A stretch of 64,000 bases of DNA from Talpa occidentalis (GCF_014898055.3 NW_023604295.1:134384676-134448675), one strand, 5' to 3'; counted from the first letter of the stretch, positions 34,690 through 46,658 are shown. A program made the numbers and translations. The notes: generated by a model not told the origin, from the letters alone.

Positions 34690-35340
34690 CTTAGAAAATA
34701 ATTGAAAACCTATGTGCCAGGAACTGTGCTAATTTTTGAATATGCAGTGTTCAGAAAAAGTGGACACCGTGCCAAACCATATGACTCATATTCTAGAGGG
34801 GAAGAGAGACATTAAGTAAGTAATCAGAGTTATATTACAATTGTCAGGAGTGCTGTAGAGAGATAAAAAAAAATATTGAGTTAATTTGTAATATGTTTGG
34901 GATAGTGCCTAATATGTAGTAAACTAGGAGTTTGTTAAATAAATAAAGGGGCATTTAATGTGAGATTTGAAGAGTGAGTGAGGGAGTAAATAAGATGAAG
35001 AGGAGAGGGCGTGTTCCTGGTCCAGGGAGCAACAAAGACCCTGGGACATGAAACAGGAAACAGCCTGGTAGGACTGAGATGGGAACATCACCGCGTATAA
35101 AGTCCTGCCAGAACGGTCCCAAATGAAACTGGAGAACTAGGCAGAAGCTAGGCTGCATCTGACTTTGTCTGCTGTCTTACTTACAGTTTTTGTCTTCTAA
35201 GGATGGTGAGAAACGATTAACATTTTAATTCATGGAGTGGAGAGAGGTTATTGATCAGACTTGCTTTTTTAGAAAAGCAAGACCAGGCTGACTGCTGTGC
35301 AGGTGATCAGATTAGAGGGGCACTTGATAAATACTTAGGT
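34690..35340 (-). repeat. L2 LINE fragment, antisense
   Basis: CTATGTGCCAGGAACTGTGC, ATATTCTAGAGGGGAAGAG, GGGCATTTAATGTGAGATTT, GACCCTGGGACATGAAACAG and GCTGACTGCTGTGCAGGTGA fall in the order of the L2 complement ('GCCAGGCACTGTGC ... CATTCTAGTGG ... TGACATTTGAGC ... GGCCCTGAGGC ... CTCTGGCTGCTGTG'). Confidence 0.65.
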
Positions 35341-35482
35341 CATTTATAAATATACTGCAGTAAACCAGGCTTTATCTTTGGAGATTTTCATCGATTAGCT
35401 CTAATCTTTATAACTACAAGAACATATTTGCAATGTAGAGTGTGTCTAACAAATTATTTTAAAATGGGTTTAACATTTTTTT

Positions 35483-35768
35483 TTATATCAATGGTGTTTC
35501 TTTTTTTTAAGATTTTATTTATTTGCACAAGAACTGGGGTAGAGGTCAGAGGTGCGGGAGGGTGAGAAAATTCACCAGAGACAGTGCGGGGAGCAGAACA
35601 GGCAGATGGACCTAAGACACTGCTGAGGGGAGCAGCGGGCAAGGCAGGAGAGGTCTGCCACACCATATGGTTTGCTCCTTGGCCAGCGGGGAATGGAACC
35701 CGTGCTTCAGAGGCTGCTGACAGCTTCACAGTGCATCGCTCAATCCACTGCGCCACCGGGGAGGCCCG
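35483..35768 (-). repeat. tRNA-derived SINE
   Basis: Reverse copy flanked by TTTAACATTTTTTT (about 35468-35482 and 35770-35783). Seventeen extra bases (TATATCAATGGTGTTTC) lie between the left duplication and the poly-T, so a short 3' transduced or divergent tail is possible. Confidence 0.88.
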
Positions 35769-35800
35769 ATTTAACATTTTTTTGGGACAAGAAGGAACAG

Positions 35801-35844
35801 TGACAAGTGACACATGACTGTAGATACCACATCAAAATAAAAAA
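35801..35844 (+). repeat. Second copy of a 45-bp segment from 34640-34684
   Basis: TGACAAGTGACACATGACTG, then a short variable part, then ACCACATCAAAATAAAAA, repeats the DNA-transposon right end and its flank 1.16 kb away with only a few differences. Confidence 0.85.
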
Positions 35845-36037
35845 TAGTAGTTTTGCTTTTTTTTAAATATGCAAACTTTCAACTGCTGTGTTGTAGTTTA
35901 AGTGCTTGTTTGTGAGTAAGCCTAGGAATTAAATTTAGAGCCTAAAAACATTTAACACTTGTATCTAGATTACTTCTTTGTATTCCCTTTATGTTACCAT
36001 AAAATGCTAGTCACACATACAATTTAAAAATTTTTAG

Positions 36038-36304
36038 GGGCCTCCCTGGTGGCGCAAGGGGTTAAGCACCGCACTATGAAGCAATCCGCTGCCTCTGCAG
36101 CACGAGTTCGATCCCTGGCCAGCCAGGGAGCAACCCACATGGCTAGGCAGACCTCTCCTGTATTGCCCGCTGCTCCCCTCAGCAGTGTGTTTCTGCCTGT
36201 TCTGTTCCCCACTCTGTCTCTGGTGAATCCTCTCACCCCCCATATCTCTGGCTTGTAACTCGGCTCTTGTATGCATAAATAAATAAATCTTTAAAAAAAA
36301 AATA
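36038..36304 (+). repeat. tRNA-derived SINE, 'GGTTAAG' subfamily
   Basis: Head GGGGCCTCCCTGGTGGCGCA, AGCACCGCACTATGAAGC, B box AGTTCGATCCCTGG, tail TATGCATAAATAAATAAATC. Flanks AAAAATTTTTAG / AAAACTTTTTAG. Confidence 0.95.
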
Positions 36305-36440
36305 AAACTTTTTAGTATCCACATAAAATATTAAAAAAAAAATGGTGAGATTCATTTAAGTAACATTTTATTTAACCTGGTTTATCTAAAGTATTATTTC
36401 AACATGGGGTCAATATAAAATTATTATTTTTTAATCAAAT

Positions 36441-36730
36441 CTTTTTTTAGATTAATTAATTAGTTAATTAATTAATTTATTAATACAAGCACTGGGTACA
36501 GTCAGAAGCACGGGAGGGAATTCACCAGAGAGATTTCACCAGAGCCAGAGTGGGGAGCAGAGCAGGCAAACTGATGAAATACACTGCTGAGTGGAGCAGC
36601 GGGCACAGCAGGAGAGGTTTGTTGCACCATGTGGGACTCTCGCCAGGGGCCAGGGATTGAACCGGCGCTGCAGAGGCTGCGGGCAGCTTCGCAGCCCAGC
36701 GCTCAACTGCTGCGCCACCAGGGGAGGCCC
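36441..36730 (-). repeat. tRNA-derived SINE with local duplication
   Basis: Reverse copy with an ATTAATTAATTAGTTAATTA tail expansion. TTCACCAGAG occurs twice in the body (about 36520-36545), where other copies have it once. Confidence 0.92.
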
Positions 36731-37679
36731 AAGTTTAACAGTTTTTAACAATTACAGCTCTTTGAAGTTATTTTTCCATGTTCAGAAGGAATATTTACTG
36801 AGAATAGTAGATTGTCTTAAAACACTTAAGTTTTCAGTCTTAAAATTCAATACTGAAATTGGAATATGCATACTTCCATTCGTCCTTTATTTTCTGTATG
36901 TACTTACTGTGACAAGCCTAATAAGTCTTATATTTCAAGTTTCACTGGTTTGTCTACTTTTATTACTGTATCTTTCAAGTTCCACTTGTTAACATTTAAC
37001 AACTATTACTAATGTCACCACATTTATAGTCAACTCTCATTTTGATGATGAGCAAGTAGGTAGGTTTATTTTAAAAATCAAACAATTTAGGAGTATAGAC
37101 AGGACAAGGAAAACATGCAGTTCAAAACATTTCAAAGCAATTCATAGCATTAACAAACCAGAAAATTGTTACTTATCATATTCTCCATGGCTGATATTTG
37201 ATTATGGGCTCAGACAATTTTAATTTTAAAATGATGAAAACAAGAATGTAATTAGTAGTTTGAAACATTTTAAATTATAGTATTGATTTTTTAAAATTAA
37301 TACTTGCACCTGGTGAAATATTCAAAAGGGTCAGGTTCTCTTTAGACCTGATACTTCAGCCATCTTGTTTGCTTCCCTATGGATAGCTTTCTTGTAAATT
37401 CCTCCACAGCAATTATACACTATTTATTCTCCCTTTTTTTCTTTTGGAGCCCTCACCCCCACCCCATATACTGTAGTATGCTATAAATGCTGCTCTGTGC
37501 TTAGTTTTTTAATTTAACTATTCGTATCGGAGATTGTTTTATACCACTGTCTGAAGAAGTTCTTCATTCTTTGTTTTTTACAGCTGCATAGTGAGAATAG
37601 AATTGTAAATCATCTCATGTTAAACTAGATGATTTATATGTTGGGAAAATGTTAAAACCATTTTTTCCCCCTTTTTCAG
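36731..37679. other. CLCN3 intron upstream of the first coding exon
   Basis: AT-rich, ending with a polypyrimidine tract (TTTTTTCCCCCTTTTTCAG) at 37661-37679, the 3' splice site of the next exon. No other feature. Confidence 0.7.
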
Positions 37680-37855
37680 ATAATCAGACAGCTAAATGGA
37701 GTCTGAGCAGCTGTTCCATAGAGGCTACTATAGAAACAGCTACAACAGTATAACAAGTGCAAGTAGTGATGAGGAACTTTTAGATGGAGCAGGTGTTATT
37801 ATGGATTTTCAGACTTCTGAAGATGACAATTTATTAGATGGTGACACAGCAGTTG
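37680..37855 (+). CDS. CLCN3: CLCN3 first coding exon, long N-terminal form
   Basis: Exon of the endosomal/lysosomal 2Cl-/H+ exchanger ClC-3. It begins after TTTTTCAG at 37680, has 16 nt of 5' UTR, starts at ATG 37696 and gives 53 codons plus one base before the GTAAG donor at 37856. The peptide starts [18 protein letters not shown], identical to the known mammalian long form as I remember it. Residues 25-29 (DEELL) and 42-47 (EDDNLL) are acidic di-leucine sequences; the second fits the [DE]xxxL[LI] adaptor-binding consensus used for endosome and lysosome sorting. This is the cytosolic N-terminus; membrane helices and CBS domains are encoded downstream, outside the window. Position -3 is T, so the start context is moderate. 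The open frame past 37855 is intron, not protein. Confidence 0.97.
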
Positions 37856-38149
37856 GTAAGTTTGCTATTACAACTCTTAATATTTGTAGTCATGAGTGTC
37901 CACTAATAAATATATACATTGTTTTATTGATGTTCAATTTTGGGGTAACTTTCAAAAAAAGTGAGGTGTAAGTCATGAAACTTTAACCATTTTAAAGTAT
38001 ACAACTCAGTGGCATTTAGTGCATTCATATTGGTGTGCACCTGTCACTTCTGTCTAGTTCTAAAACATTTTCTGTGCCAAAAATAAACCTTGTAGCAAAA
38101 GAAAATCTTGCATTTGAGTAAAATTTAAAGTCATATAGAGATTTAAAGT
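37856..38149. other. CLCN3 intron start
   Basis: Begins with the GTAAGT-like donor GTAAGTTTGC. No further feature before the LTR. Confidence 0.8.
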
Positions 38150-38600
38150 TGTATTTAGGGTTCTCAGAGTAACAGAACTGATAGAATATAGATATATAGA
38201 AAGAGCTATCACGTGATTGTGGGGGTTGAGACCTCCCACAAAAGAGACCTGCAAATGGAAAGTCCAGGAAAGATGGTGGTATAGTCCACACCCAATCACA
38301 GGAGATCTAAAGGAGCCAGAGGTATAAGTCACTGGTTCTAGAGTCCCAGAGGCAGGACTACTGATGACCAGGGCCAGAAGCTAAATGTCCCACTGCAAGC
38401 AGATAGCAAATTCACTCTTTCTCTCTCCTTTGTTCTGTTAAAATCCTCAGCTTTTTGGATGATCCCTACTTTTATTGGTGAGGTCATCTTCTTTTATTCA
38501 TTCTACCTAGCTAGGCTACCAGCTATCTGTGCATCACTTAGCCTAGACAAGTTGACCCATAAAATTAACTATTCCCAATAGTCATCACATTATAAGTGTG
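38150..38600. mobile_element. MLT2-type solo LTR (ERVL)
   Basis: AGGGTTCTCAGAGTAACAGAAC, then ATCACGTGATTGTGGGGGTT and AGTCCAGGAAAGATGGTGG resemble the MLT2 LTR ('AGGGTTCTCCAGAGAAACAGAACC ... CACGCGATTGTGGGGGCTGG'). Orientation not assigned. No viral coding sequence. Confidence 0.65.
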
Positions 38601-38879
38601 GAAACTGATGAATTTCCATAGAGTGAACATACTCATTTAGCTACTTTTCTTTCTTTTTTTCCAGAAAATAAAATATTTAAAATATTCATTTCTTTTTTAT
38701 TTCTAAATGTCGGAGTTCTTCATTAGACTTGAAAACACTGTAAAACAAGTTCTTGGTAACCTCCAACTTAATCTTCATGACTGTGAATAATTTTGAAACC
38801 AGAGGGCATATGAAAAGTCACCTTTCATGTAACTATTTTTAATCAAAAAATAAAATATTACCAACTTACCTAGAAATCA

Positions 38880-40300
38880 CCCTTGTTCCCCTTCCAGTTT
38901 TAAAAGTAACTAATATTTTGATGTCTGCCACCATAGATTAGTTTCGCAGGTGTGTAACCTTCATATAAAGTAGAATTATATATACTCTTTGTGTCTGGCA
39001 GGGTGTCATTTACTTGTTTTGAGATTTATGTATGTTGTTGAACATAGCAATGATGAATTTATTTTTGCTGTCATGTAGTATCCCATTGTATGAATGTGCT
39101 GCCATTCTGTCCATATATTGTTGATGGATGGTTAGTTTTATTTATTTACATTCAGGTTTTGGCTGTTAATGCTGCTGTGAATATGCACCTCTCTTTTAGT
39201 GCATATTATAAACAGAATGTTGTGAGCTGTGTATCTTGGGGTGGAAGTTATTAATTATAAGCTACCAGGTACAGTCAGAGACACTTCTGAAGTGGTTGTA
39301 GTCTGTATATTCCTACCAGCAGCATGAGAGTGGTTTAGTTGTTCCACATCTTCACCAATTTTTTTATATTACCAGTTTAAAAAATTGTGACTACTCTATT
39401 ATGGGTGCAGTAGTCTTTACGTTTTGGTTTTAACTTATATTGCTTGACAGCTTATGTGTTTAAATGCCTGTTTGTATGTTTATGGGCTTTTTAGATCGGT
39501 GCTTTTGAAGAGCCTATTTTGTCCATATTGCATTCTGATTATGTCTTTTGTCAGTCATATGTATTATAAATGTCTTCACTCACTCTGTGGTGTGCCTTCT
39601 CACTCTCTCTTTTTTTTTATTTTAAGATTTATTTATTTATGCATACAAGAGCTGGGGTACGGGCCAGAGAAGCGGGGGCTAAGAGGACTCACCAGAGACA
39701 GAGTGGGGAACAGAACAGGCAGACTGAGTGAAATACACTGCTGAGGGGAGCAGTGAGCGAATCAGGAGAAGTCTGCTGTGCCATGTGGGTTGCTCCCTGT
39801 CCGGCCAGTGGTCAAACTCGTGCTGCAGAGGCTGTGGATTGCTTCATAGGGTGGTGCTTAACCCCTTGCGCCACCAGGGAGGGCCCTTTCTCACTCTCTT
39901 AATGCCATCTTTTGATGACAAGGTCATTAGTTCTAATGAAATCCATTTAATCTCTTTGATTATTTTTTTTTGTGTTCTGCTTTAAGAAATCTTCCCATGC
40001 CCCAAGGTCATAAAGATATACTCCCATTTTCTTCAATAGGTTTTATTTTGTGTGTTTTTCACATTTAGATTTATAATTTGCCTGCATCTTTTATATGTGA
40101 TATGAATTAAGGGTTTAGATTCCTTTTTTTCCCCATATGGATAACTAATTGAGCCAGTATCATTTATTCTGAAAAATCCTTCTACTCCCCGGTGTACTGC
40201 AGTGATATCATTGTCATCTATTAAGTGAATGTATTTCAGTAGGTCTATTTCTAAATTTCCTTTCTGTTATATTGAAATATTTGTCTATCCTTACATCAAA
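38880..40300 (-). mobile_element. Old LINE-1 fragment, antisense, with a SINE inside
   Basis: 'CAATGATGAATTTATTTTTG', 'GTAGTATCCCATTGTATGAA', 'TATATTGTTGATGGATGGTTA', 'ATTCCTACCAGCAGCATGAG' and later 'AGTATCATTTATTCTGAAAA' are the complement of an ancient L1 3' half. Interrupted at 39611-39888. Confidence 0.7.
39611..39888 (-). repeat. tRNA-derived SINE, 'GCATAAAT' subfamily
   Basis: Reverse copy from ATTTATTTATTTATGCATACA to TTGCGCCACCAGGGAGGG. Flanks CTTCTCACTCTC on the left and TTTCTCACTCTCTT on the right form the target duplication. Confidence 0.93.
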
Positions 40301-40499
40301 AATGCAACATAGATAAGAATTTTGATTTTTTTACTTGAGTCTGTTATAATTAGTAGTCCATTTATATTTAATGTTTCAAAGCTGGCACCTTTCAATTTGC
40401 CTCATTATTTTTTTTTCTGTTCTTGCCTATAACTTGTTATAATTCTCTTACATTTGTTGGGTTACTCTAGAAGTTGTTAACTCTGCTTATTCTATAGAT

Positions 40500-40695
40500 T
40501 ACATTCATGTATTGGGCATACATTCCGAGAAATAATGTTGTTAGGTGATTTCGTTGTTGTATGACATCATAGAGTGTGCTTACATACACCGAGATGGTAT
40601 TGCCTATCACCTGAGTTCTATATAGGGACCACCTTTGTGTATGCACTGCATTGTTGACTGAAACATTGTGATGTGGTGCATGACTTGTAGAACTC
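40500..40695 (+). mobile_element. Non-autonomous DNA transposon remnant
   Basis: GTGATTTCGTTGTTGTATGA, GACATCATAGAGTGTGCTTAC and TTGACTGAAACATTGTGATG match the family seen at 14999-15200 and 34452-34658. Confidence 0.7.
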
Positions 40696-40883
40696 TTAAC
40701 TACTGCATGGAACATTTAAGGTTCTTAGAATACCTTTTATATCCCCCCTGCTTTTCATGCATTTTTTGCTCTCTCTGTAAATTTTCCATGTATTTTAAAC
40801 TTCATAAGACATTATTATTGTTTGTGCAGTCAATGTCTGTTTAGATTTAGCTGCTTCTTTATACTTTCTTCATTACTTTTCAT

Positions 40884-41201
40884 TTTTTTTTTTTTTTTTT
40901 AAATAGAGGCATGTTTTTTATTTATTTATTTGTTTGTTTGTTTGTTTTGTTTATACATGCACTGGGTACAGTCAGAAGCGCGGGAGGGTGAGAGAATTCA
41001 CCAGAGCCAGAGCGGGGAGCAGAGCAGGCAGAAGGACCGAAGTACACTGCCGAGGGGAGCAGCGGGCGGCAGGAGAGGTCTGCGCGCCATGTGGGACCCT
41101 CCTCCGGTGGCCGGGGAGCAGCCAGGGATCGAACCAGCGCCGCAGAGGCCGCGGGCAGCTTCGCAACCCAGCGCTCAACCGCTGCGCCACCAGGGAGGCC
41201 C
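40884..41201 (-). repeat. tRNA-derived SINE with extended tail (tandem copy 1)
   Basis: Nearly intact reverse copy with AAATAGAGGCATGTTTTTTA and (TTTG)n. It sits in the poly-A (here poly-T) tail of the next copy, with TCATTTTTTTTT as the repeated flank. Confidence 0.95.
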
Positions 41202-41202
41202 T

Positions 41203-41531
41203 CATTTTTTTTTTTTTTTTAATTTTTATTTATTTATTTTTATAGAGGCATGTTTTATTTATTTATTTGTTTGTTTTTTGTTTATACATGCACTGGGTAC
41301 AGTCAGAAGCCCGGGAGGGCGAGAGAATTCACCAGAGCCAGAGCAGGGAGCAGGCAGGCAGAAGGACCAAAGTACACTGCTGAGGGGAGCAGCGGGCGGC
41401 AGGAGAGGTCTGCGCGCCATGCGGGACCCTCCTTCGGTGGCCGGGGAGCAGCCGGGGATCGAACCAGCGCCGCAGAGGCCGCGGGCAGCTTCGCAACCCA
41501 GCGCTCAACCGCTGCACCACTGGGGAGGCCC
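41203..41531 (-). repeat. tRNA-derived SINE with extended tail (tandem copy 2)
   Basis: Host of the previous insertion; same orientation and subfamily, including TATAGAGGCATGTTTTATTT. Outer target duplication TACTTTTCATT at about 40874-40884 and 41532-41542. About 3 bp are missing in the GAGCAGGCAGG body relative to copy 1. Confidence 0.94.
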
Positions 41532-41879
41532 TACTTTTCATTCTTTACTGCATCTTCATGTCTGAGTTATCTTTGTATTAAAGAACTCTCATTAACATTT
41601 CTTCTATCAGCTGCCAGTAGTTAAGTTCATTCATTTTTTTTTCTTTTTTCCCTTTTCACACCCTACCTTGAGATTTGGCCGACCCTTTTTTTTTAATTAA
41701 AAATTTTTTAATGAAGTACCATTGTTTTTACATCCTCGTTACTGTTTTGACAGGATTTCTCCCCTCGTGTGGTCACTATAATTCTTCTACCACCAAAGCA
41801 CCTGTAGTCCTCTACCATAGTCCACAGGGCTGCCCCTCCTGTCACCTGGTTCACTTTCTTTTTAAAATAAAAGTCTTTG

Positions 41880-43700
41880 TTTTACCTTTACTTGAAGGTT
41901 ATTTTGTGTAGCCACATTCCAGATTTACAATTATCTTATTTGAACATTTTGAATGTGATTTTCTGGTGTTTGCCTTCTGTTACTTCTGTTGAAAAGTTAG
42001 CTATCAGTCTTAATTGCCCCCCATCCCAATTGGGCTATTTGAAGACTTTTTTTCTTGGTCTTTGGTTTTCAGAAATTTAAAGAGGCTATGTCTAAATATG
42101 GTTTTCTTTGTATTTATCCTGACTGAGGTTATTAGAGTTTCCTGAATTAAGATTTGACTTTATTTTTCATCTCTGGATGACTTTGTCTAGTATATGTATC
42201 CTTATAATGTTGTTTTTGCCATTTTCACTCTCCTTTTAGGACTCCAGTTACGTGTGTTAGTTCTTTTCACCAAGACCCTCATGTTGCTTATGCTCTCATC
42301 ATTATTTTCTATTCTTTTTTTCTTTTCATCTGGATATTTTATTTAATTTTAAGGAATGCAGTAACTGGATTGTCTTTAAGGATATGTTTAGTTTTGTCAG
42401 AAATTGCCAGGCTGTCTTCTGAAGTATCTGTACTATTTTACATGCATATAAATGGGAGTTTCTGTTGCTCCACATGTATGTCAGCATTTGTTCTTGTGTG
42501 TGTTTTGGATGTTACCTTTTACAACAGTTGTCTAGTGGTATCTCATTTTAGATCAAGTTTTTAGGTTTTTTTTCAGACTTATAATTTCCACTTGATTAAT
42601 TATTTAGATAGATTTTTTTTTTATTCAGGGATTCTCTGTCTGACTTTTGGGAACACATTTAAAGTCCAATTCTGAATATTTTAATATTTGGATCACCTAT
42701 GTGTCTATTCTCATTGCTTGATTTTCTCTTGATTTTCCATCTTTTGACTTTTGTTGGCTTTGTAATTTTTGATTGGATCGTGGATATTTTAAGCAAAAAA
42801 GTATCTATGCTTTGGATGATATCGTCACCAAAGTTTACTTAATTAATTTTATCTGCAAACAGGAAGTCTTAGAAGCAAATTACATTGATTACCTTAAAGA
42901 CTGAGAAAGTTTGCCACATGGTTTCAGACTTCTGAGAGTTAGCCTATTTTTGGCTTATTTTGTTATTAGGGCATGCTCTTGAGGACTTTAGTAATAAGTT
43001 TGTAATAGTAATAGTAATAAGTTTAGTAATAAGTTTAGTAATAAGTAATAAGTAATTAGTAATAAGTAATAAGTAAAAATCAAGACATTTTCTCTCTGAT
43101 GGGCACTGACATTCAGTTTTAGCTTCCTGGCATTTTAAGACTATTGACAGTTCTGCCCTATCATAGTCTCCTAATTGCTGCGTTTTGCCTTATTTCTCAG
43201 TCTTTGCTCATGAACTTTAGGAATCAAATGTTTAGTGGAAACACGTATTGGAATGAACCTTTTTGTCCCTTTTCTCTGGAGTATTGACATAGAATAGTCT
43301 TTATTGCCTTAATGTTTCTGAATGTGAAATATTTTTTCATTGACCTCATCGGACTGCTAGAAACTCAACCTTCACTTTTTGCTGGGCTTCTCAGTCTGTA
43401 CTTACGAATCAGGAAATGACTCAAGGCCAAATAGTGGTTGAGACTCTAAGTTCACCTCTTTTTGCTTCACTTATTTTCAGAATTTTTGAGCTTCAGGTTC
43501 CTAATGCCTTGTTTTCTCTCTGGCTGCTTTGGATGTTCTCTGATTTAAAAAAAAAATGCAATGTTTGGCTCTTATTAGTGATTTGCTCTCTTAATCACTG
43601 TTGGATTTTACCCCCTAATTTTGATTACATAGTTATAAGTCAGATGAACACATGTATTCCTAATTTGAAAAGTTATGTGACATTTAACAACATACCCTTT
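41880..43700 (-). mobile_element. Mosaic of old LINE-1 sequence, antisense
   Basis: 'TTACTTCTGTTGAAAAGTTAG' and 'TGTATTTATCCTGACTGAGG', then 'AGAAATTGCCAGGCTGTCTTC', then 'TTTTGACTTTTGTTGGCTTTG' are L1 complements out of consensus order, so more than one fragment is likely. Also contains the minisatellite at 42985-43078. No intact frame. Confidence 0.55.
42985..43078 (+). repeat. (AGTAATA)/(AATAAGT) minisatellite
   Basis: Tandem degenerate units TAATAAGTTTAG and AGTAATAAGT repeated about ten times. Likely polymorphic. Confidence 0.9.
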
Positions 43701-46352
43701 TTCTCTGTTTAAGTAGCTCTTTGGTCTGCTAAGTGAGGTAAAAAGGAAAAAGAGTACCTAGCTTTTTCCATCTTTCCGCATTTTAGCAGGTATAGGTAAT
43801 ATCTTCATTCATGGTCTTCAATAGGAGAGAGTGCCAAGTAAGAACATAGGGGCAAGGACACAAAGAAAAAGAATTTTCTTTTGTTGTTCTTTTTCTTACT
43901 TGGATGTATAATTTTCTTAGAATATCATCAGACTTCTTCCTACATTACTGACCAGACTTGAAGTCATATATCTAGACTGATCACTAATGAAGAGGAGTGG
44001 GATTATTGATTAATTAAAACAATCATGACTCATTTCCTAATTTGAAATTAGGTATATTGCCAACCAAACAAAATAAGATCTTATTACTAAGGAAGAAGTT
44101 GGAATCGACTATAGTGTAAGCAACCATTGGTACAGATTATGCCCTCAAAGTTAGTCTAGTTGAAGGTAAAAGATGTGGAATAGCAGTTACCAATAACTCT
44201 AAGTGTTAAATTGGTTGGTATATATTCTAAAGGTTATATCTAGGAACAAATAGTATTATTTTGAAACTCCTTTAGATTGTGGAGAGTATCCTAGGGGAAA
44301 ATAATGCATGAAGTTCTAGCAGGAGGACTAAGCATTATTTAGTGAGATAGTGAATGTCTTGTAAAGAAAGTGATATCCTGTTTTTCAGCATAACTGATAT
44401 GGTCCTGTGTACAGTTAGTAGGAAGAGAATGCTCTAGAAGAAGTTGGGGTTTCAGATGTGCCAGGACAGATGTCAGGAAAAGCTCATTTTTGTGTCATAG
44501 TATCTAGGATACATGGAAGTGGACAGGAGGACAAGCATTTGGGTATTAAATACTTTTTATGACTCAGTATCTTTTTAGTGTACCAAAAAAGATTATTATT
44601 AATTACTGGAAATACCTATAGTGTTTTTGGCATATGGATTGAATGAAAGTCTTATATTCCTTGACTTTCAAATTGTAGACCTGAATTTACGTCCTTGCTG
44701 TGAGTACTAGCTTTGTGACTTCTGCAACTCACTTAGCCTCTTTATACCACCTTGGTTTTGTCCTGTTTAAACAGTGGTAGAACTGTTTAAATGATTGCTC
44801 TGAGAATTATGTAGAGACCTTAACATATAAATCATGTATATAGAATCCTTAGAACAATAACTGGCTTTTGTGGGAGGACTGATTTAAGTGTATGATTTGT
44901 TTCTATTTTCTTCTATGTCCCTTTCCCTTTAGATATTTTAGATTCTGTCCCCTCAAATTTAAGCAGTTTCCTTTTACTTTGGCATTCAAGTGAAATGTCA
45001 GAAACATTCACAGTAATATTTAAAAAAAAAGGATATAACTCTAAAACTCAAATAAAACATCTGAATTAGAGATGTAGAGACAGCTACTTTGGACTTCACT
45101 GACTCTAGTATATAATAGAATTAGTTGTTTCTTGCTCTTGTTCTGAAAATAGTGTAAAGAGATGGGTTTACTAATCTCAAAAATGGAATCAGTGTTGTCA
45201 GATTGGAATAAATTCTTAATAATTTAGTATATAGTGATTAAAAAATAGGATATTATATCTCATAAGAATGATTGACTAGTAGTATCAATTAAAAATTTCA
45301 GCTGGTGTGAATGGTTGAGAAGTTAGACTTGATACATGTATTACATTATATATATATTTAATTTGAGTGAGTCATTTTAGTAAGTAAATAAATTTTTTGA
45401 GGAAAATGTACAATTTTTCATTACAAGAAGAAGAAAGAAAGGGCCTGAATTTTGTTGTCAGATTCATATTCATTAAAGGGAACCATATGGCTCTTGCTTC
45501 ATAGAAAATGAAAGACATAAATGTTCATTAGTACAGTTTTAGTATTACCCTTAGATAGGAGTACTTCATTTGGAGTAGAATTTAATGAGATTAGCTGATG
45601 AACTACCTATAGTCAACCAACTGTTTAGAAAATTAAATGTCAGCAATTAATTTGTAATAATCATGCTAATGAGTTTAAAATTTAGGTTCTTATGTTTTTT
45701 CTCATGTCTGAGATGGGAATAATATGGTTCATTTCAAACTGAGAGAATGTGAATGTGAGAGAAATGATTGAGTTGAGAGGGCTTATTCCTAGAAGCTTAT
45801 TTCCCTATCTATAGATAAACCTAAAAAAAAAAAAAAACCAACAAAACACAACTTTGGAAATACTAAAATGCAAATGTAAAGTGTCCCCCCACCCCCCCGA
45901 AATCTTGGGGCATTTGGTGACACAGGGTTAGATTTTTTTTATTCAGGGTCTTGTGACCTTTCCCTAGGTACTAAAACTTACCTCACCTTCTGCACTATTG
46001 CCTTCAAAGTATTGAATTCTGTCATTTCCATTTGACTGTATTGAGAGTTTTAGGTTTATTCAGAATACTTTTGATTTTATTTGTTTCATATTATTTCTGG
46101 GTGGGATGTTCAGAAAAACTGTCTCAACTAGAACATTTTGTGAAATGATTAGGGAGTGACCATGCTAGAGGCTGCTGGCTACCTACCAGAACTCCTCTCA
46201 GGGCGAAGCTGAACTTCACAGTCCAGGGTTTTAGCCCTTTCTTAGACCTGCGGCCTGTGGACACAGAAGCAGGGTATCAGCATCATGTAACCAAACTCTC
46301 TCTTAGGAGTGGATTCAAATTAACCAGGTTTGTAGATCTTGTTAGGTGTTTT
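43701..46352. other. CLCN3 intron, mostly unique
   Basis: No SINE for about 2.6 kb. A MIR remnant lies at 44680-44875. A (CCCCCC)-rich spot is near 45884-45899. No exon-like segment seen. Confidence 0.55.
44680..44875 (+). repeat. MIR element
   Basis: AGCTTTGTGACTTCTGCAAC, TCACTTAGCCTCTTTATACC and TGCTCTGAGAATTATGTAGA correspond to the MIR core and 3' part ('AGCTGTGTGACCTTGGGCAAG .. TTGTGAGGATTAAATGAG'). Confidence 0.75.
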
Positions 46353-46367
46353 AAAAATGCAGTTTTA

Positions 46368-46643
46368 GGGCCTCCCTGGTGGCGCAGTGGTTGAGCGCTG
46401 GGTTGCGAAGCTGCCTGCAGCCTCTGCAGAGCCGGTTCAATCCCCGGCTGCTCCCCGGCCACCGGGCGAGGGTCCCACATGGCGCGCAGACCTCTCCTGC
46501 CACCCGCTGCTCCCCTCAGCAGTGTACTTTGGTCCTTCTGCCTGATCTGCTCCCTGTTCTGGCTCTGGTGAATTCTCTCACCCTCCCGCGCTTCTGACTG
46601 TACCCAGTGCTTATATAAATAAATAAATAAATCTTTAAAAAAA
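46368..46643 (+). repeat. tRNA-derived SINE next to an L1
   Basis: A box TGGCGCAGTGG, B box GGTTCAATCCCC, tail (ATAA)n ATCTTT plus poly-A. Perfect target duplication AAAAATGCAGTTTTA at 46353-46367 and 46644-46658. The same word recurs after the adjoining L1. Confidence 0.96.
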
Positions 46644-46658
46644 AAAAATGCAGTTTTA

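Noticed and set aside
37856..37971. Extension of the CLCN3 reading frame past 37855
   Set aside because: A consensus GTAAG donor occurs exactly where the known protein switches to the next exon, so the continuation is intron.
42985..43078. CRISPR-like array
   Set aside because: Short degenerate AT-rich tandem repeats without unique spacers in a mammalian intron; an ordinary minisatellite.
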